Of a stretch of 64,000 nucleotides of DNA, positions 32,135-44,081 are shown in pieces. The stretch is taken from NCBI RefSeq assembly GCF_020711255.1, contig NZ_JAJFAW010000001.1, positions 240,911 through 304,910 of the forward strand, written 5' to 3'. The DNA is from Hymenobacter plasmatis. Its GTDB lineage: Bacteria > Bacteroidota > Bacteroidia > Cytophagales > Hymenobacteraceae. A program made the position numbers and the translations under genes. Numbering within the stretch: the stretch's first letter is position 1; the number at the start of each line of letters is the position of its first letter. The notes below the pieces were generated by a model. It had not been told where the DNA came from and did not search any database. It saw nothing but the letters and a program-made list of their open reading frames with translations.

Positions 32135-33061
32135 ATGATTGTTTATAAATCGACCGATTGGTGGGAAGCCCTGCGCCATCTGCGCTCCTCGGGCATCATC
32201 CGCCTCCTGCTGAAGCGCGTGCTGTGGGTGGGGCTGTACGCTACCGTGGTTACGGCCGGGGCGGTGCAGTTCAACCTGCTGAATTTCACCGTTGACAAGG
32301 AGTTTTTTACTTTCCTGGGCATCATGCTCAGCTTGCTGTTGGCGTTCCGGACCAATTCGGCCTACGACCGGTTTTATGAAGGACGCCGGCTCTGGGGGCA
32401 GCTCGTGAATAACTGCCGCAACCTGGCCGTGCTGCTCCACGCCCGCCTCCCGGCCGAGGACTACGCTAACCGCACGTACCTAGCCCAGCTCCTGTCCAAC
32501 TTCCCCATTGCCCTGGATGGACACCTGCGGGGAGGCGTACGATTTCATAAGCTGGGCGAGGCCCACAGCGGCTATGTGGAGCAGCTGCGGCAGGTTAGCC
32601 ATGTGCCGTCGCGCATTGCGGCTCAACTGCAGGAATTCTACGAACAGCTGCTGCAAGAGGGCCTTATTCTGCCCACGCACCTCCTCACCATTCAGCGGCA
32701 CCACGAAGTGCTACTGGACGTGGCCGGCGCCTGCGAGCGGATTAAAAGCACGCCCATTCCTTTTTCCTACAGCTACTTCATCAAAGGATTTATCTCGGTA
32801 TTCATCGCCATCATGCCCTTCAACCTGCTCGATACCTACGAGTACATGACGGTGCCCATCACCATGTTTGGCGCCTACGCCCTGCTGGGCGTGGAGATGA
32901 TAGGCGACGAAATTGAAGACCCCTTCGGCAAAGACAGCAACGACCTGCCGCTCACCCAGCTCTCTAACCGCATCCGGGCTAATGTGCACGAAATCCTGGG
33001 AGTGGCCCTGCACGAGGACGTGAAAGGACTTGCCGACGTGCCGTATAGCGTGGTGTTTTAA
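32135..33061 (+). CDS. Bestrophin-like anion channel family protein
   Basis: A 308-residue membrane protein of the bestrophin/UPF0187 (YneE) family. The N-terminus MIVYKSTDWWEALRHLRSSGIIRLLLKRVLWVGLY, the TM2-associated LLLAFRTNSAYDRFYEGRRLWGQLVNNCRNL (about 67-97) and YSYFIKGFISVFIAIMPFNLLDTYEYMTVPITMFGAYALLGVEMIGDEIEDPFG (about 209-262) are the family's conserved blocks. These proteins form pentameric anion channels. It starts at ATG 32135, 42 bases after greB. A nested repeat begins directly after the stop. Confidence 0.9.
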   Translation: MIVYKSTDWWEALRHLRSSGIIRLLLKRVLWVGLYATVVTAGAVQFNLLNFTVDKEFFTFLGIMLSLLLAFRTNSAYDRFYEGRRLWGQLVNNCRNLAVLLHARLPAEDYANRTYLAQLLSNFPIALDGHLRGGVRFHKLGEAHSGYVEQLRQVSHVPSRIAAQLQEFYEQLLQEGLILPTHLLTIQRHHEVLLDVAGACERIKSTPIPFSYSYFIKGFISVFIAIMPFNLLDTYEYMTVPITMFGAYALLGVEMIGDEIEDPFGKDSNDLPLTQLSNRIRANVHEILGVALHEDVKGLADVPYSVVF

Positions 33062-33253
33062 CCTCACCCCCGGCCCCTCTCCAATAGAGAGGGGAGCCCG
33101 ATGCGGTACCTTGCCTCTGCACAGATGTAGGGGCGGGGCTTGTCCCCGCCAGGTCGTCTGCGCCGCTTCAACGATTCCGGGTAACGAGCGGGCAGGGGCA
33201 AGCCCCGCCCCTACGTCGGCTGGTGTCTCTCTTCGAGGGAATAGAGGTGAGGT
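33060..33253. repeat. Nested composite inverted repeat, AACCTCACCCCCGG family (third copy)
   Basis: The outer arms (33060-33098 and 33225-33253) match those at 10419 and 30000. The inner repeat has GTAGGGGCGGGGCTTGTCCC (33127 on) and its complement ending AGCCCCGCCCCTACG (to about 33215), a core unrelated to the other two. The element starts at the bestrophin stop codon and fills the gap before the convergent AraC gene. Confidence 0.75.
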
Positions 33254-33258
33254 CCGCG

Positions 33259-34188
33259 TTAAGCCACCATCTGCCTCTTATAAGCCCCGGGCGTCACGCC
33301 CTCGTACTTCTTAAACAGCGCCTGGAAGTAGGAGATGTTGTTGAACCCTGCCCGCATGCACACCTCGGCCACGCTGGCCAGCGGGTGGCGCAGCAGTCGC
33401 TTGGCCTCGCTCAGCCGCTCGCGGATGATGAACTCCACCGGCGTAATCCCAAACTCGCGCTTGAACACCCGGAAAAACGTGGCCTTGCTCATGCAAGCCA
33501 GCGCGCTGAGTTTATCAATGGATAAATTTTCCGCCAAGTGCTGCTTGATGTAGTCGACCACGGCAGCGAAGCGGTGGGAGGTGAGGTAGCGGGCGTAGTC
33601 GTGGAAAATGAGCTGGCGGGCCTGGGTTTGCATCAGGCGCACGAGTAGTTCCTGCAGGGTGAAGCTGGCCAGCACGTCCTTGTTGGCGTCGGTGGTGCGC
33701 GACACGGCTACGAGGCGGCCCAGCGTATCGGTGAGCTCGGGGGTGTTGGTGAGGTGGGCGTATTCGGGCTGCTGCAGGTTCCAGGGCTGGTGGGCCTCGG
33801 CGCGGGGGTACCGCTCGTTGAGCAGGTCCACGGTGTGGCGGATGGTGTCGGGCGCTATGGCCACGGCCAGGCACTGGGTGGGCTGGCACAGACAGGCCTC
33901 CGGGAAGTCAATTTCCATCAGCTCGTCCTTGTCCACCACCACCGACTCGCCGGGCAGGTAGTCGAAGGCGGCGCGGCCGGGCAGGTGCATCACTTTTTTG
34001 CCGCGCAGCATGGTGGTCAGGGCCAGGCCATCGAGGCGCAGCTGCACGCGGTGGGCCGCCTGGTGGGTTTCAAAAACGTTGAGCTCAAATCCATCAAGGG
34101 AGTACACGGTGCGGTTTTCGACGAGGCTGTGCAGGCGCTCGACGGTGAGCGGGGCAACGGCGGCGGGGATATGGACGCGCGTGGGCAT
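33259..34188 (-). CDS. AraC family transcriptional regulator
   Basis: A 309-residue activator with an unclear N-terminal sensing part (about 1-200) and a C-terminal AraC-type double helix-turn-helix: HLAENLSIDKLSALACMSKATFFRVFKREFGITPVEFIIRERLSEAKRLL (about 216-265) and VAEVCMRAGFNNISYFQALFKKYEGVTPGAYK. The N-terminus includes CLCQPTQCLAVAIAP with three cysteines and resembles the AraC family regulators of aldehyde dehydrogenase genes. It starts at ATG 34188, divergent from the aldehyde dehydrogenase gene (gap 210 bases), which it probably controls. Confidence 0.88.
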   Translation of the reverse strand: MPTRVHIPAAVAPLTVERLHSLVENRTVYSLDGFELNVFETHQAAHRVQLRLDGLALTTMLRGKKVMHLPGRAAFDYLPGESVVVDKDELMEIDFPEACLCQPTQCLAVAIAPDTIRHTVDLLNERYPRAEAHQPWNLQQPEYAHLTNTPELTDTLGRLVAVSRTTDANKDVLASFTLQELLVRLMQTQARQLIFHDYARYLTSHRFAAVVDYIKQHLAENLSIDKLSALACMSKATFFRVFKREFGITPVEFIIRERLSEAKRLLRHPLASVAEVCMRAGFNNISYFQALFKKYEGVTPGAYKRQMVA

Positions 34189-34398
34189 GGGTGGGATTTG
34201 GGTTAACCCCGGCGCTTGGGACGCCAAGGGAGAAGGACAGGGCAGAAAGGCGCAACCGTAGCCCCAGATGGGGGTGCTTGCTCCGGCAAGTTGCGATTAT
34301 TCCCGCACACTTTAAGACAATACCACAACCCGCCAAAAGGTTATTCAGAGACCTTTACCATCCAACTAACCCACTCAACCTTTTCTTTTTACATCGTC

Positions 34399-35928
<1,530 letters not shown>

Positions 35929-35975
35929 GCCGAAATTGGGCTGAGCTGATGGGTTCCATTGGCGAATAATCAGGA

Positions 35976-36066
35976 ACGTCATGCTGAGCTTGTCGAAGCA
36001 TCTCTACCTCAATACTAATTAAGATTAGTTGAGCAGTAGAGATGCTTCGACAAGCTCAGCATGACG
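35976..36066. repeat. Palindromic GTCATGCTGAGCTTGTCGAA family repeat (copy 3)
   Basis: CGTCATGCTGAGCTTGTCGA and its exact reverse complement on the right arm, with a central TTAGTATTAATT-like core. It follows the aldehyde dehydrogenase gene and might end its transcript. Confidence 0.8.
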
Positions 36067-36144
36067 CCCTGGTTTTGCGCATTCTCACCGCCAAGAGTCT
36101 TTTAAGCAGTAGGTTGCGTCTTTACAAAACGGTTCTACCAATCC

Positions 36145-36543
36145 ATGAAGATGAAGCGTTTACTGTTGCCCTTTTCGCTACTAGGTTGCATCTCCATTGC
36201 TCAGGCTCAGCTTTTGCCGGTGCCCGGCGGCAAGAACCCGGATTGGGTGCTGCTGAAAACCGAGGCCCGGCCTTACGATGCGCAGGCCCTCACGCCACCT
36301 CCGGCCACCGACGCCATGCCCAACGCCGCCCAAAAAAGCATCTCGAGCATTGGCGACCACCAGTACTATTGGGATGCCCAGCGCCAGCTAGCCTACGATT
36401 GGGTTAGCCGCGGCAGCAGCAAGGCGCCGTTTATGCTGGTGAACGTGCGCGAGCAGCGCAAAGACGTGGTGTATGTCTACCGCCGCGCCACGGTTAACGG
36501 CAAGCCAAATTACCTGCCTGGCCAGCGCAATCCCACCAACTAA
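36145..36543 (+). CDS. Secreted protein of unknown function
   Basis: A 132-residue exported protein. The signal peptide (about residues 1-21, ending AQAQ) leads to a mature part with PPPATDAMPNAAQKS, then HQYYWDAQRQLAYDW and a terminal VYVYRRATVNGKPNYLPG. No family recognised and no active-site pattern visible. Two in-frame ATGs at the start (36145 and 36151); 36145 is taken. It lies between the aldehyde dehydrogenase and the DUF779 gene on the same strand. Confidence 0.65.
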   Translation: MKMKRLLLPFSLLGCISIAQAQLLPVPGGKNPDWVLLKTEARPYDAQALTPPPATDAMPNAAQKSISSIGDHQYYWDAQRQLAYDWVSRGSSKAPFMLVNVREQRKDVVYVYRRATVNGKPNYLPGQRNPTN

Positions 36544-36554
36544 CTTCTCAAACC

Positions 36555-36950
36555 ATGGCTACGCCCCGCGTCCTCGTTACCCAAGCCGCTGAGGCTACCA
36601 TTGACCTTTTGCGCGACGAAAACGGCCCGCTCATGTTCCACCAAAGCGGCGGCTGCTGCGACGGCTCCTCGCCCATGTGCTTTGCCAAGGGCGAGTTCCG
36701 CATCGGCGGCAACGACGTGTGGCTGGGCCAGATTCACGGCTGCGACTTCTTCATGAGCACCAGCCAATTCGAGTACTGGCAGCACACCCAGCTCACCGTA
36801 GACGTCACGAAGGGCCGGGGAGCCAGCTTCTCGCTGGAAATCCCGCTCGGCGTGCGCTTTCTGATTCGCTCGCGCCTGTTCACCGAGGAAGAATCCAAGG
36901 ACATGGCCCCGGTGCTGCAAGGCGAGGAGTACCTCGAGTCGCAGGCCTAG
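36555..36950 (+). CDS. DUF779 domain protein
   Basis: A 131-residue single-domain protein of the DUF779 family. The hallmark is SGGCCDGSSPMC (residues 31-42), followed by the central GDxWLG-like NDVWLGQIHGCDFFMSTSQFEYWQHTQLTVDV and RGASFSLEIPLGVRFLIRSRLFTEEE. In many bacteria DUF779 genes sit beside acetaldehyde dehydrogenase genes; here one such gene lies about 0.6 kb upstream. The Cys cluster suggests metal or redox binding. Its stop overlaps the stop of the facing WD40 gene by four bases. Function unknown. Confidence 0.88.
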   Translation: MATPRVLVTQAAEATIDLLRDENGPLMFHQSGGCCDGSSPMCFAKGEFRIGGNDVWLGQIHGCDFFMSTSQFEYWQHTQLTVDVTKGRGASFSLEIPLGVRFLIRSRLFTEEESKDMAPVLQGEEYLESQA

Positions 36951-38020
36951 CGCCGGAGCCGCCACAGGTCCACGGTTTTGTCGGAGCTGGCGCTGGCCAA
37001 CCACTGGCCGTCGGGGCTGTAGGCCACGTCGTAGGCATCGTCGGTGTGTTGGGCCAGGGTTTGTAGCAGCTGGCCGGTAGCCACGTCCCAAATCCGCACC
37101 GTCACGCCTTTGTTGGTGGGGGAGAGGCCCAGGAAATGCTGCGTGATTTCGCCCAGGGCCGTTTTGTCGCGGTAAGCTCCGGCTAGTTGCTTGTCGTCGG
37201 GGCTGAACTCGAGGGAATACACGCATTCCGAATCGCCCTTAAATGTGCGCAGCAGTCGGCCCGTGGCCATATCCCAGAGTCGGATGCTTTTGTCGTCGCT
37301 GGCGCTGGCCAGTTGCCGGCCATCGGCGGTGAAATCCACGTTCAACACGGCTTCCGTATGCCCGGTGAGGGTGCGGAGCAATTGCCCACTGGCGGTATCC
37401 CAAATTCGAATGTCGTTGTCGAAGCTGCTGCTGGCCAGCGAGCGGCCATCGGGGCTGAATTTTACGCCCCACACGTTGAGCCGGTGGCCGGGCAAGCTGC
37501 GAATCAGCGTGCCGCTGCCCAGGTTCCAGAGCTTCACGAGCTTGTCTTCGCCCGCGCTGGCCAGCGTGCGCCCGTCGGGGCTGAACGTCACGGCCCAGAC
37601 CGTGCCCTCGTGCCCGGGCAAGGTGCTGAGTAGCCGGCCATCGGCTACCTGCCACAAGCGGATGACGTGGTCGTAGCCCCCGCTGGCCAGCGTCTTGCCA
37701 TCGGGGCTGAATTCGAGGGTGGTGACCCCGGTTGGGTGTTTCAAATTGAGCAGCACTTGGCCCTGCTTGTTCCACACCTTCACAGTGCTATCGATGCTGC
37801 CGCTGGCCAGCAGCGCGCCATCGGGGCTGAATTTGACTTCCCAGATGTGGGCTTTGTGCGCTGAGAATATGGTGTGCAATTGAGCTAGCCCACCTTCCAC
37901 TTGCTGGGGTTTTTGCCCCCAATAACCGTATGCCAGTGCCCCCACCAGGAGCAGCACAAGGGCTAGAATAATGGTTAAGATGCGTCTGAAGGCGCGGGGC
38001 TTTGAGGAAGAGTTTGACAT
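36947..38020 (-). CDS. Membrane-anchored WD40 repeat protein
   Basis: A 357-residue protein with a basic N-terminus, one membrane helix (about 14-34), and a seven-bladed WD40 propeller (about 55-357). Repeat units read like FSPDGALLASGSIDSTVKVWN, FSPDGKTLASGGYDHVIRLW, and so on, each ending in a V-W or L-W dipeptide. The propeller is outside the inner membrane or periplasmic. WD40 proteins are scaffolds; partner and role are unknown. It starts at ATG 38020 and converges with the DUF779 gene. Confidence 0.85.
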   Translation of the reverse strand: MSNSSSKPRAFRRILTIILALVLLLVGALAYGYWGQKPQQVEGGLAQLHTIFSAHKAHIWEVKFSPDGALLASGSIDSTVKVWNKQGQVLLNLKHPTGVTTLEFSPDGKTLASGGYDHVIRLWQVADGRLLSTLPGHEGTVWAVTFSPDGRTLASAGEDKLVKLWNLGSGTLIRSLPGHRLNVWGVKFSPDGRSLASSSFDNDIRIWDTASGQLLRTLTGHTEAVLNVDFTADGRQLASASDDKSIRLWDMATGRLLRTFKGDSECVYSLEFSPDDKQLAGAYRDKTALGEITQHFLGLSPTNKGVTVRIWDVATGQLLQTLAQHTDDAYDVAYSPDGQWLASASSDKTVDLWRLRR

Positions 38021-38120
38021 GAGATAAGGAAGACAGTTTTGCAGAAAAGAGAGAGTGTGTACTGCGAAGCTAGCATTGGTAGAACTACTTTTTATCAGTT
38101 GTTACTAAAGCTGATTTCAG

Positions 38121-38167
38121 CCCAATAAAAAAGCCCGGTCCACTTGGGGCCGGGCTTTTTTATTGGG
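38121..38167. terminator. Bidirectional terminator
   Basis: CCCAATAAAAAAGCCCGG pairs with CCGGGCTTTTTTATTGGG around a short loop; T runs on both sides. It lies downstream of the S9 peptidase (minus strand), whose stop is at 38181. Confidence 0.85.
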
Positions 38168-38180
38168 CTGAAAGTCAGGG

Positions 38181-40226
<2,046 letters not shown>

Positions 40227-40267
40227 AAGTAAGCAGAAAAAGGTGAAAATGAGAGCCGAATGTATGC

Positions 40268-40304
40268 AAAAAGGACCGTGCAGCCAGCGCTGCACGGTCC
40301 TTTT
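40268..40304 (-). terminator. Rho-independent terminator downstream of the hotdog gene
   Basis: AAAAAGGACCGTGCAG pairs with CTGCACGGTCCTTTTT around a short loop. On the minus strand it follows the MaoC-like gene (stop at 40344) and precedes the S9 peptidase. Confidence 0.85.
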
Positions 40305-40343
40305 CATCAATTATTTACGAATTTATTTCTTCTGATAAGCCTA

Positions 40344-40811
40344 TTATTCCTGGAAGTGGTACAAGAACGTGATGATGCCGGTATAGGCGGGCTTTTTCGA
40401 GTCCAGGATTTCGAGGGTTACCTGTAGGCGGGCTTTGGCAATGCCGCGCAGGTTGGCCAGCGAGAGCAGGGAGGCGCGCAGACGCACCTGGCTGTTCACG
40501 GTTACGGCTTGGTTGAAGCGCAGGCTCTCGATTTCGTAGTTCACCTGCATCTTCAGGTTCTCAATGGTCACGATTTGCTGCCAGAGGTAGGGCAGGAGCG
40601 ATACCGTGAGGTAGCCGTGGGCAATGGTAGCCTTGAACGGCGACTCGGCCTGGGCCCGCTCGGTATCCACGTGAATCCACTGGAAGTCGAGCGTGGCGGC
40701 GGCAAACTGGTTGATTTGCTCCTGGGTGATGGTGTGGAACCCGGAAACACCCATTTCCTGGCCCACACAGGCTTCGAGTTCGGCGAGGCTGCGAATGGTA
40801 AGTTTGCTCAT
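40344..40811 (-). CDS. MaoC-like (hotdog fold) dehydratase
   Basis: A 155-residue hotdog-fold protein of the MaoC/NodN group. The hydratase motif D-FQWIHVD (about 41-48) and the ATIAHGYLTVSLLPYLWQQI segment (about 61-80) with catalytic-type D/H residues are clearly kept. Such proteins hydrate or dehydrate enoyl-type thioesters. It starts at ATG 40811. It stands alone between a terminator and the DUF4197 gene; substrate unknown. Confidence 0.88.
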   Translation of the reverse strand: MSKLTIRSLAELEACVGQEMGVSGFHTITQEQINQFAAATLDFQWIHVDTERAQAESPFKATIAHGYLTVSLLPYLWQQIVTIENLKMQVNYEIESLRFNQAVTVNSQVRLRASLLSLANLRGIAKARLQVTLEILDSKKPAYTGIITFLYHFQE

Positions 40812-40862
40812 AAGTGGCGATTAGATTGCGGATGAAGGGCCGCAAACATACGCCGCTTCAGC

Positions 40863-41630
40863 TTAGCCGTTGCGGCCAAATACCCGGCGCAGCAGCTCGG
40901 TGGTGCGGGCCACGGGGTTCTCGCGGATGTTGGCCTCTTCCTGGGCAATGAGCGTGAACAGGCCGTCGACGGCTTTGCCGGTGGCGTACTGGTTCAGGTC
41001 GGGCTGCACGGGCGTCACCAGCGGAATCTGGTTGTAGCGGGTGGCCAGGTCCGTGTAGTAGCGGGTGGCGCCCACTTTGTCCAGGCTCTGCTGCATAATG
41101 GGCGTGAAGGCGGCGGTGAGCTGGCTGGAGGTGGTGCGCTTCAGGTACTGGGTAGCGGCGTCCTTCTGGCCCGTCAGGATGTTCCAGACGTCGGAAAACG
41201 TCAGGCTTTTGATGGCGCTGATGAAAATGGGCTTGGCGCTGCGGGCCGCATCTTCGGCTCCGCGGTTCAGCGACAGCTCAAACTTGTCGACCTGGCTGCC
41301 CAGCCCAATGGTGCGCAGGGTGTTGGCCACGCGCTGGGCATCGGGCGGAAACGGAATGCGGATGAGGCGGTTCAGGTAGAAGCCGTCGGTTTTGGAAGCC
41401 TGGTCGGCACCCTTGCCAATGCCTTGTAGCAGCGCCTCCTTGAGGCCGCTGGCGGCTTCGGTATTCGAGAGTCCGCCAATGGCGGTGCTGCCCGTGCTGC
41501 TGGTACCGGTTGGCGTTTTGATGCCGGTGGGCAGCTTAAGGTCTTTGAGGCTGGGGAAACGGAACTGGGCCGAAGCGCTGAACGAGAGGCCCGACAAGAG
41601 CAACAGGGCGGCGAGGGAGCGGATTTTCAT
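40863..41630 (-). CDS. DUF4197 domain secreted protein
   Basis: A 255-residue exported protein of the DUF4197 family. The signal peptide (residues 1-21, ending SASA) is followed by an LKDL-type linker, then the DUF4197 block: GLKEALLQGIGKGADQASKTDGFYLN (about 62-87), LSNRGAEDAARSAKPIFISAIKSLTFSDVWNILTGQKDAATQYLKRTTSSQLTAAF and a C-terminal KAVDGLFTLIAQEEANIRENPVART. The start is ATG 41630; the frame stays open further left only because it reads through a palindromic repeat. Function unknown. Confidence 0.87.
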   Translation of the reverse strand: MKIRSLAALLLLSGLSFSASAQFRFPSLKDLKLPTGIKTPTGTSSTGSTAIGGLSNTEAASGLKEALLQGIGKGADQASKTDGFYLNRLIRIPFPPDAQRVANTLRTIGLGSQVDKFELSLNRGAEDAARSAKPIFISAIKSLTFSDVWNILTGQKDAATQYLKRTTSSQLTAAFTPIMQQSLDKVGATRYYTDLATRYNQIPLVTPVQPDLNQYATGKAVDGLFTLIAQEEANIRENPVARTTELLRRVFGRNG

Positions 41631-41767
41631 GGATGCAAAACGGACGGAGGCGGTGGGAGCCGGAGAAATTGAGCTGAATTGGGCAACCCGATTCAGCTCA
41701 ATTTCTGGCTGCTTTATCCCGTTATGCAAGTGCCGTGCCGTATCTGCTGGGTTCCGCTCGTCGAGCC

Positions 41768-41855
41768 TGTCATGCAGAGCGCAGCGAAGCATCTTCTTAC
41801 CGCTGAACAAATCGTTCGAACGTGAGAAGATGCTTCGCTGCGCTCTGCATGACAG
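41768..41855. repeat. Palindromic GTCATGCAGAGCGCAG family repeat (copy 4)
   Basis: TGTCATGCAGAGCGCAGCGA and its exact complement around a spacer. It occupies the gap between the DUF4197 and SDR genes. Confidence 0.8.
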
Positions 41856-41906
41856 ACGACTTGATTACATAGCTGGAGACATGTTCGCAGCTCAATTATG
41901 GCTCAA

Positions 41907-42644
41907 CTACAGCCGGGCCAGCCGGCCGCCGTCTACGCGGATTTCAGCGCCTTGCACAAATTGGGCATCGTCTGAAGCCAAGTAGGCAATGATGGCGGCT
42001 ACGTCTTCGGGGCGGCCCACGTCGGCTTTATTCACGACTTCGACGCCGCTTTTAATGTTGGGGTTTTCCCAGAGCATGGGCGTGTCGATGGCGCCGGGCA
42101 GGATGACGTTGGTGCGAATGCCTTTGGCCTTGCCTTCCAGCGACGAGGAGCGGGTAAGCGAGAGCATGGCGGCTTTGGCCGCCGCGTAGGGCGCCACCAG
42201 CGGGCTGGTTTCGATGGCGTGAATGCTGGCCACGTTCACGATGGCGCCGCCGGGCTTCATGTGCAAAAAGGCCTGCTTGGTGAAGTAAAAAGCCCCGAGC
42301 AAATCCACGTTCAGAATGCGCAGCCAGTCGTCGCCGGTCAGCTCTTCCAGCGCTTTGAACTGCATCAGGCCCGCGTTGTTCACCACCGCGTCGAGGCGGC
42401 CGAAGCGCTCCAGGGTACCGGCTACGGTGGCTTCTACCTGCGCTTCGATGGCCACATTGCAGAGGCTGGCCCACACCTCGGGGGCGCCGGCGGCCTGGAC
42501 TTCGGGCACGGCGGCATCGAGGTTGGCCTGGTTGTAATCGGCGATTACGATGCGGGCGCCTTCGGAGGCAAGGCGTTTGGCCACAGCCAGCCCAATGCCG
42601 CTGGCGCCGCCCGTGACGATGGCGGCTTTATCCTGAAATCTCAT
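41907..42644 (-). CDS. SDR oxidoreductase (possible galactose/sugar 1-dehydrogenase)
   Basis: A 245-residue classical short-chain dehydrogenase. It has TGGASGIGLAVA (9-20), the NNAG box, and catalytic Ser in NVASIHAI with Y-x3-K in PLVAPYAAAKAAM. The C-terminal AIDTPMLWE and SDDAQFVQGAEIRVDGG are typical of the glucose/galactose 1-dehydrogenase-like subgroup. The gene lies 23 bases after a GH1-like gene on the same strand and is divergent from a DgoA/DgoD/DgoK/lactonase group, so it may supply the first (dehydrogenase) step of that pathway. Substrate is inferred, not shown. Confidence 0.85.
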   Translation of the reverse strand: MRFQDKAAIVTGGASGIGLAVAKRLASEGARIVIADYNQANLDAAVPEVQAAGAPEVWASLCNVAIEAQVEATVAGTLERFGRLDAVVNNAGLMQFKALEELTGDDWLRILNVDLLGAFYFTKQAFLHMKPGGAIVNVASIHAIETSPLVAPYAAAKAAMLSLTRSSSLEGKAKGIRTNVILPGAIDTPMLWENPNIKSGVEVVNKADVGRPEDVAAIIAYLASDDAQFVQGAEIRVDGGRLARL

Positions 42645-42667
42645 GTGATGGGGAAAGTAGGCGGGGG

Positions 42668-43981
42668 TTAGGATTCGACGGTGGCGTTGGCCTCGGCCGT
42701 GGTTTTATCGGCGCTGGATGCTTTTACTTCTTCTTTTTGCTTGTTGGCCCAGGCGGTCTGGCTGTCTTTGGGCATCACGATGGGCACCTGCAGGCACACG
42801 CTGTGGGTGGGCAGCACCTGGTCCCAGCCGGCGATGAGCTGCTTGTAGGCCATGCCCACGGGCCGCACGTTGCGGTCCAGGTCGTACAGCCCCACGGGGT
42901 TTACGTGGCCGTTGCTTTCGCGCAGGGCGGTGTCCCAGTCCACCTGGTCGGTGAGGGAGTACCAGGTGAAGCCGATGACGGGCACGCCGTCGTTGCGCAC
43001 GCGCAGCACGTTGGCCCATTCCTTCCACAGCCAATTCACCGATTCGTCGCCCTTGGGGCCTTGGTTGAGGTTGGTTTCGGTGTGCATTACGGGCAGGCGG
43101 TAGCGGTCGTGGTACTGCCGGGTAATGACGTGGTAGCCAAATATCTCGCCCGAGGCCCGGGTGCTGCCATCGGGCGATACGCGGTGCTCGTTGGTGTAGT
43201 AGTAGTCATTGCCCATGATGCAATGGTGCTTCAGGTTGTTGTGCAGGAAGAAGTGGTATTCGTCCTTGGTCATCCCGTTTTCGGTGAGGTACTCGTACAT
43301 GTCCGAGTTCACGCGCCGGCCATAGTTCAAATCCAGCGACAGAAAGCGCTTCGAATTCATGGTTTCGGCCGGGCCGATGGCGGCCGGGTTTTCGGCATGG
43401 AAATATTCCGATGACTCGCTCTGAATAAAAATGGCGTCGGGCCGCACCTCCAGAATAGAGCGCATGGCCAGCACGTTGGCCTTCACAATGTGCTTGAGCG
43501 CCGTCACGAAGGCCTTGTCGCTGCTGAGCTGCTCGTTCCACCAGCCGTAGCGGGCCGAAAACTGCGCGCAGATGTACATCTCGTTCACCGGCGTGTACAG
43601 CTGCACCCACGGAAACCGCGTGGCGAAGGCCTTGGCGTACTGCCCAAACAGCTCCGGAAAATCCGGATTCTGGAAGTTGCCCATCCAGTCGGGCACCCCA
43701 AAGTGGCACAAATCGACAATGGGCGAGATGTTGCGGCGCAGCAAGTCCTGAAACGTGACATCGGCAAACGACCAGTCGTATTTGCCCGGCCCCACAAAGG
43801 CGGTGTGAATGGGCGGCCCGTAGCGCAAAAACCGAATGCCCAGTTCCTGGACCAGGTCGAAGTCCTTTTGCCAGAACTTGTAGTGGCCGCATTTTTCCAG
43901 CTCATCCACGCGCACTTTGCCGTTTTGGATGGTGGGGTTACTGTTTTCGATGCCGGTGGCAAACAGAAATTGAGGGCCCAT
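42668..43981 (-). CDS. GH1-like glycoside hydrolase
   Basis: A 437-residue protein related to family 1 glycoside hydrolases. It has the GH1 pattern FLRYGPPIHTAFVGPGKYDWSFADV, the acid/base LYTPVNEMYICAQF (E in T-x-N-E, about 128-140) and a nucleophile site MHTETNLN (about 301-308) in place of the usual TENG. No signal peptide is apparent, so it acts in the cytoplasm. A Lys/Thr-rich tail follows about residue 410. ATG 43981 is chosen; an extension upstream is not conserved. Probably cleaves a beta-galactoside or related oligosaccharide that feeds the neighbouring sugar genes. Confidence 0.78.
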   Translation of the reverse strand: MGPQFLFATGIENSNPTIQNGKVRVDELEKCGHYKFWQKDFDLVQELGIRFLRYGPPIHTAFVGPGKYDWSFADVTFQDLLRRNISPIVDLCHFGVPDWMGNFQNPDFPELFGQYAKAFATRFPWVQLYTPVNEMYICAQFSARYGWWNEQLSSDKAFVTALKHIVKANVLAMRSILEVRPDAIFIQSESSEYFHAENPAAIGPAETMNSKRFLSLDLNYGRRVNSDMYEYLTENGMTKDEYHFFLHNNLKHHCIMGNDYYYTNEHRVSPDGSTRASGEIFGYHVITRQYHDRYRLPVMHTETNLNQGPKGDESVNWLWKEWANVLRVRNDGVPVIGFTWYSLTDQVDWDTALRESNGHVNPVGLYDLDRNVRPVGMAYKQLIAGWDQVLPTHSVCLQVPIVMPKDSQTAWANKQKEEVKASSADKTTAEANATVES

Positions 43982-44081
43982 AAGAGCAAAGTGGGGAAGT
44001 AGCCGGATGAAGTGCCAGCCGCTGCGGCCCGCACTTGCAAGGGTACTCAATTCAGCGCTTCTGTGTTGCGTACCGCCCGGC

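Noticed and set aside
41631..41810. Extension of the DUF4197 frame into the upstream repeat
   Set aside because: It reads through a palindromic repeat and lacks a signal peptide; the secretion signal begins at 41630.
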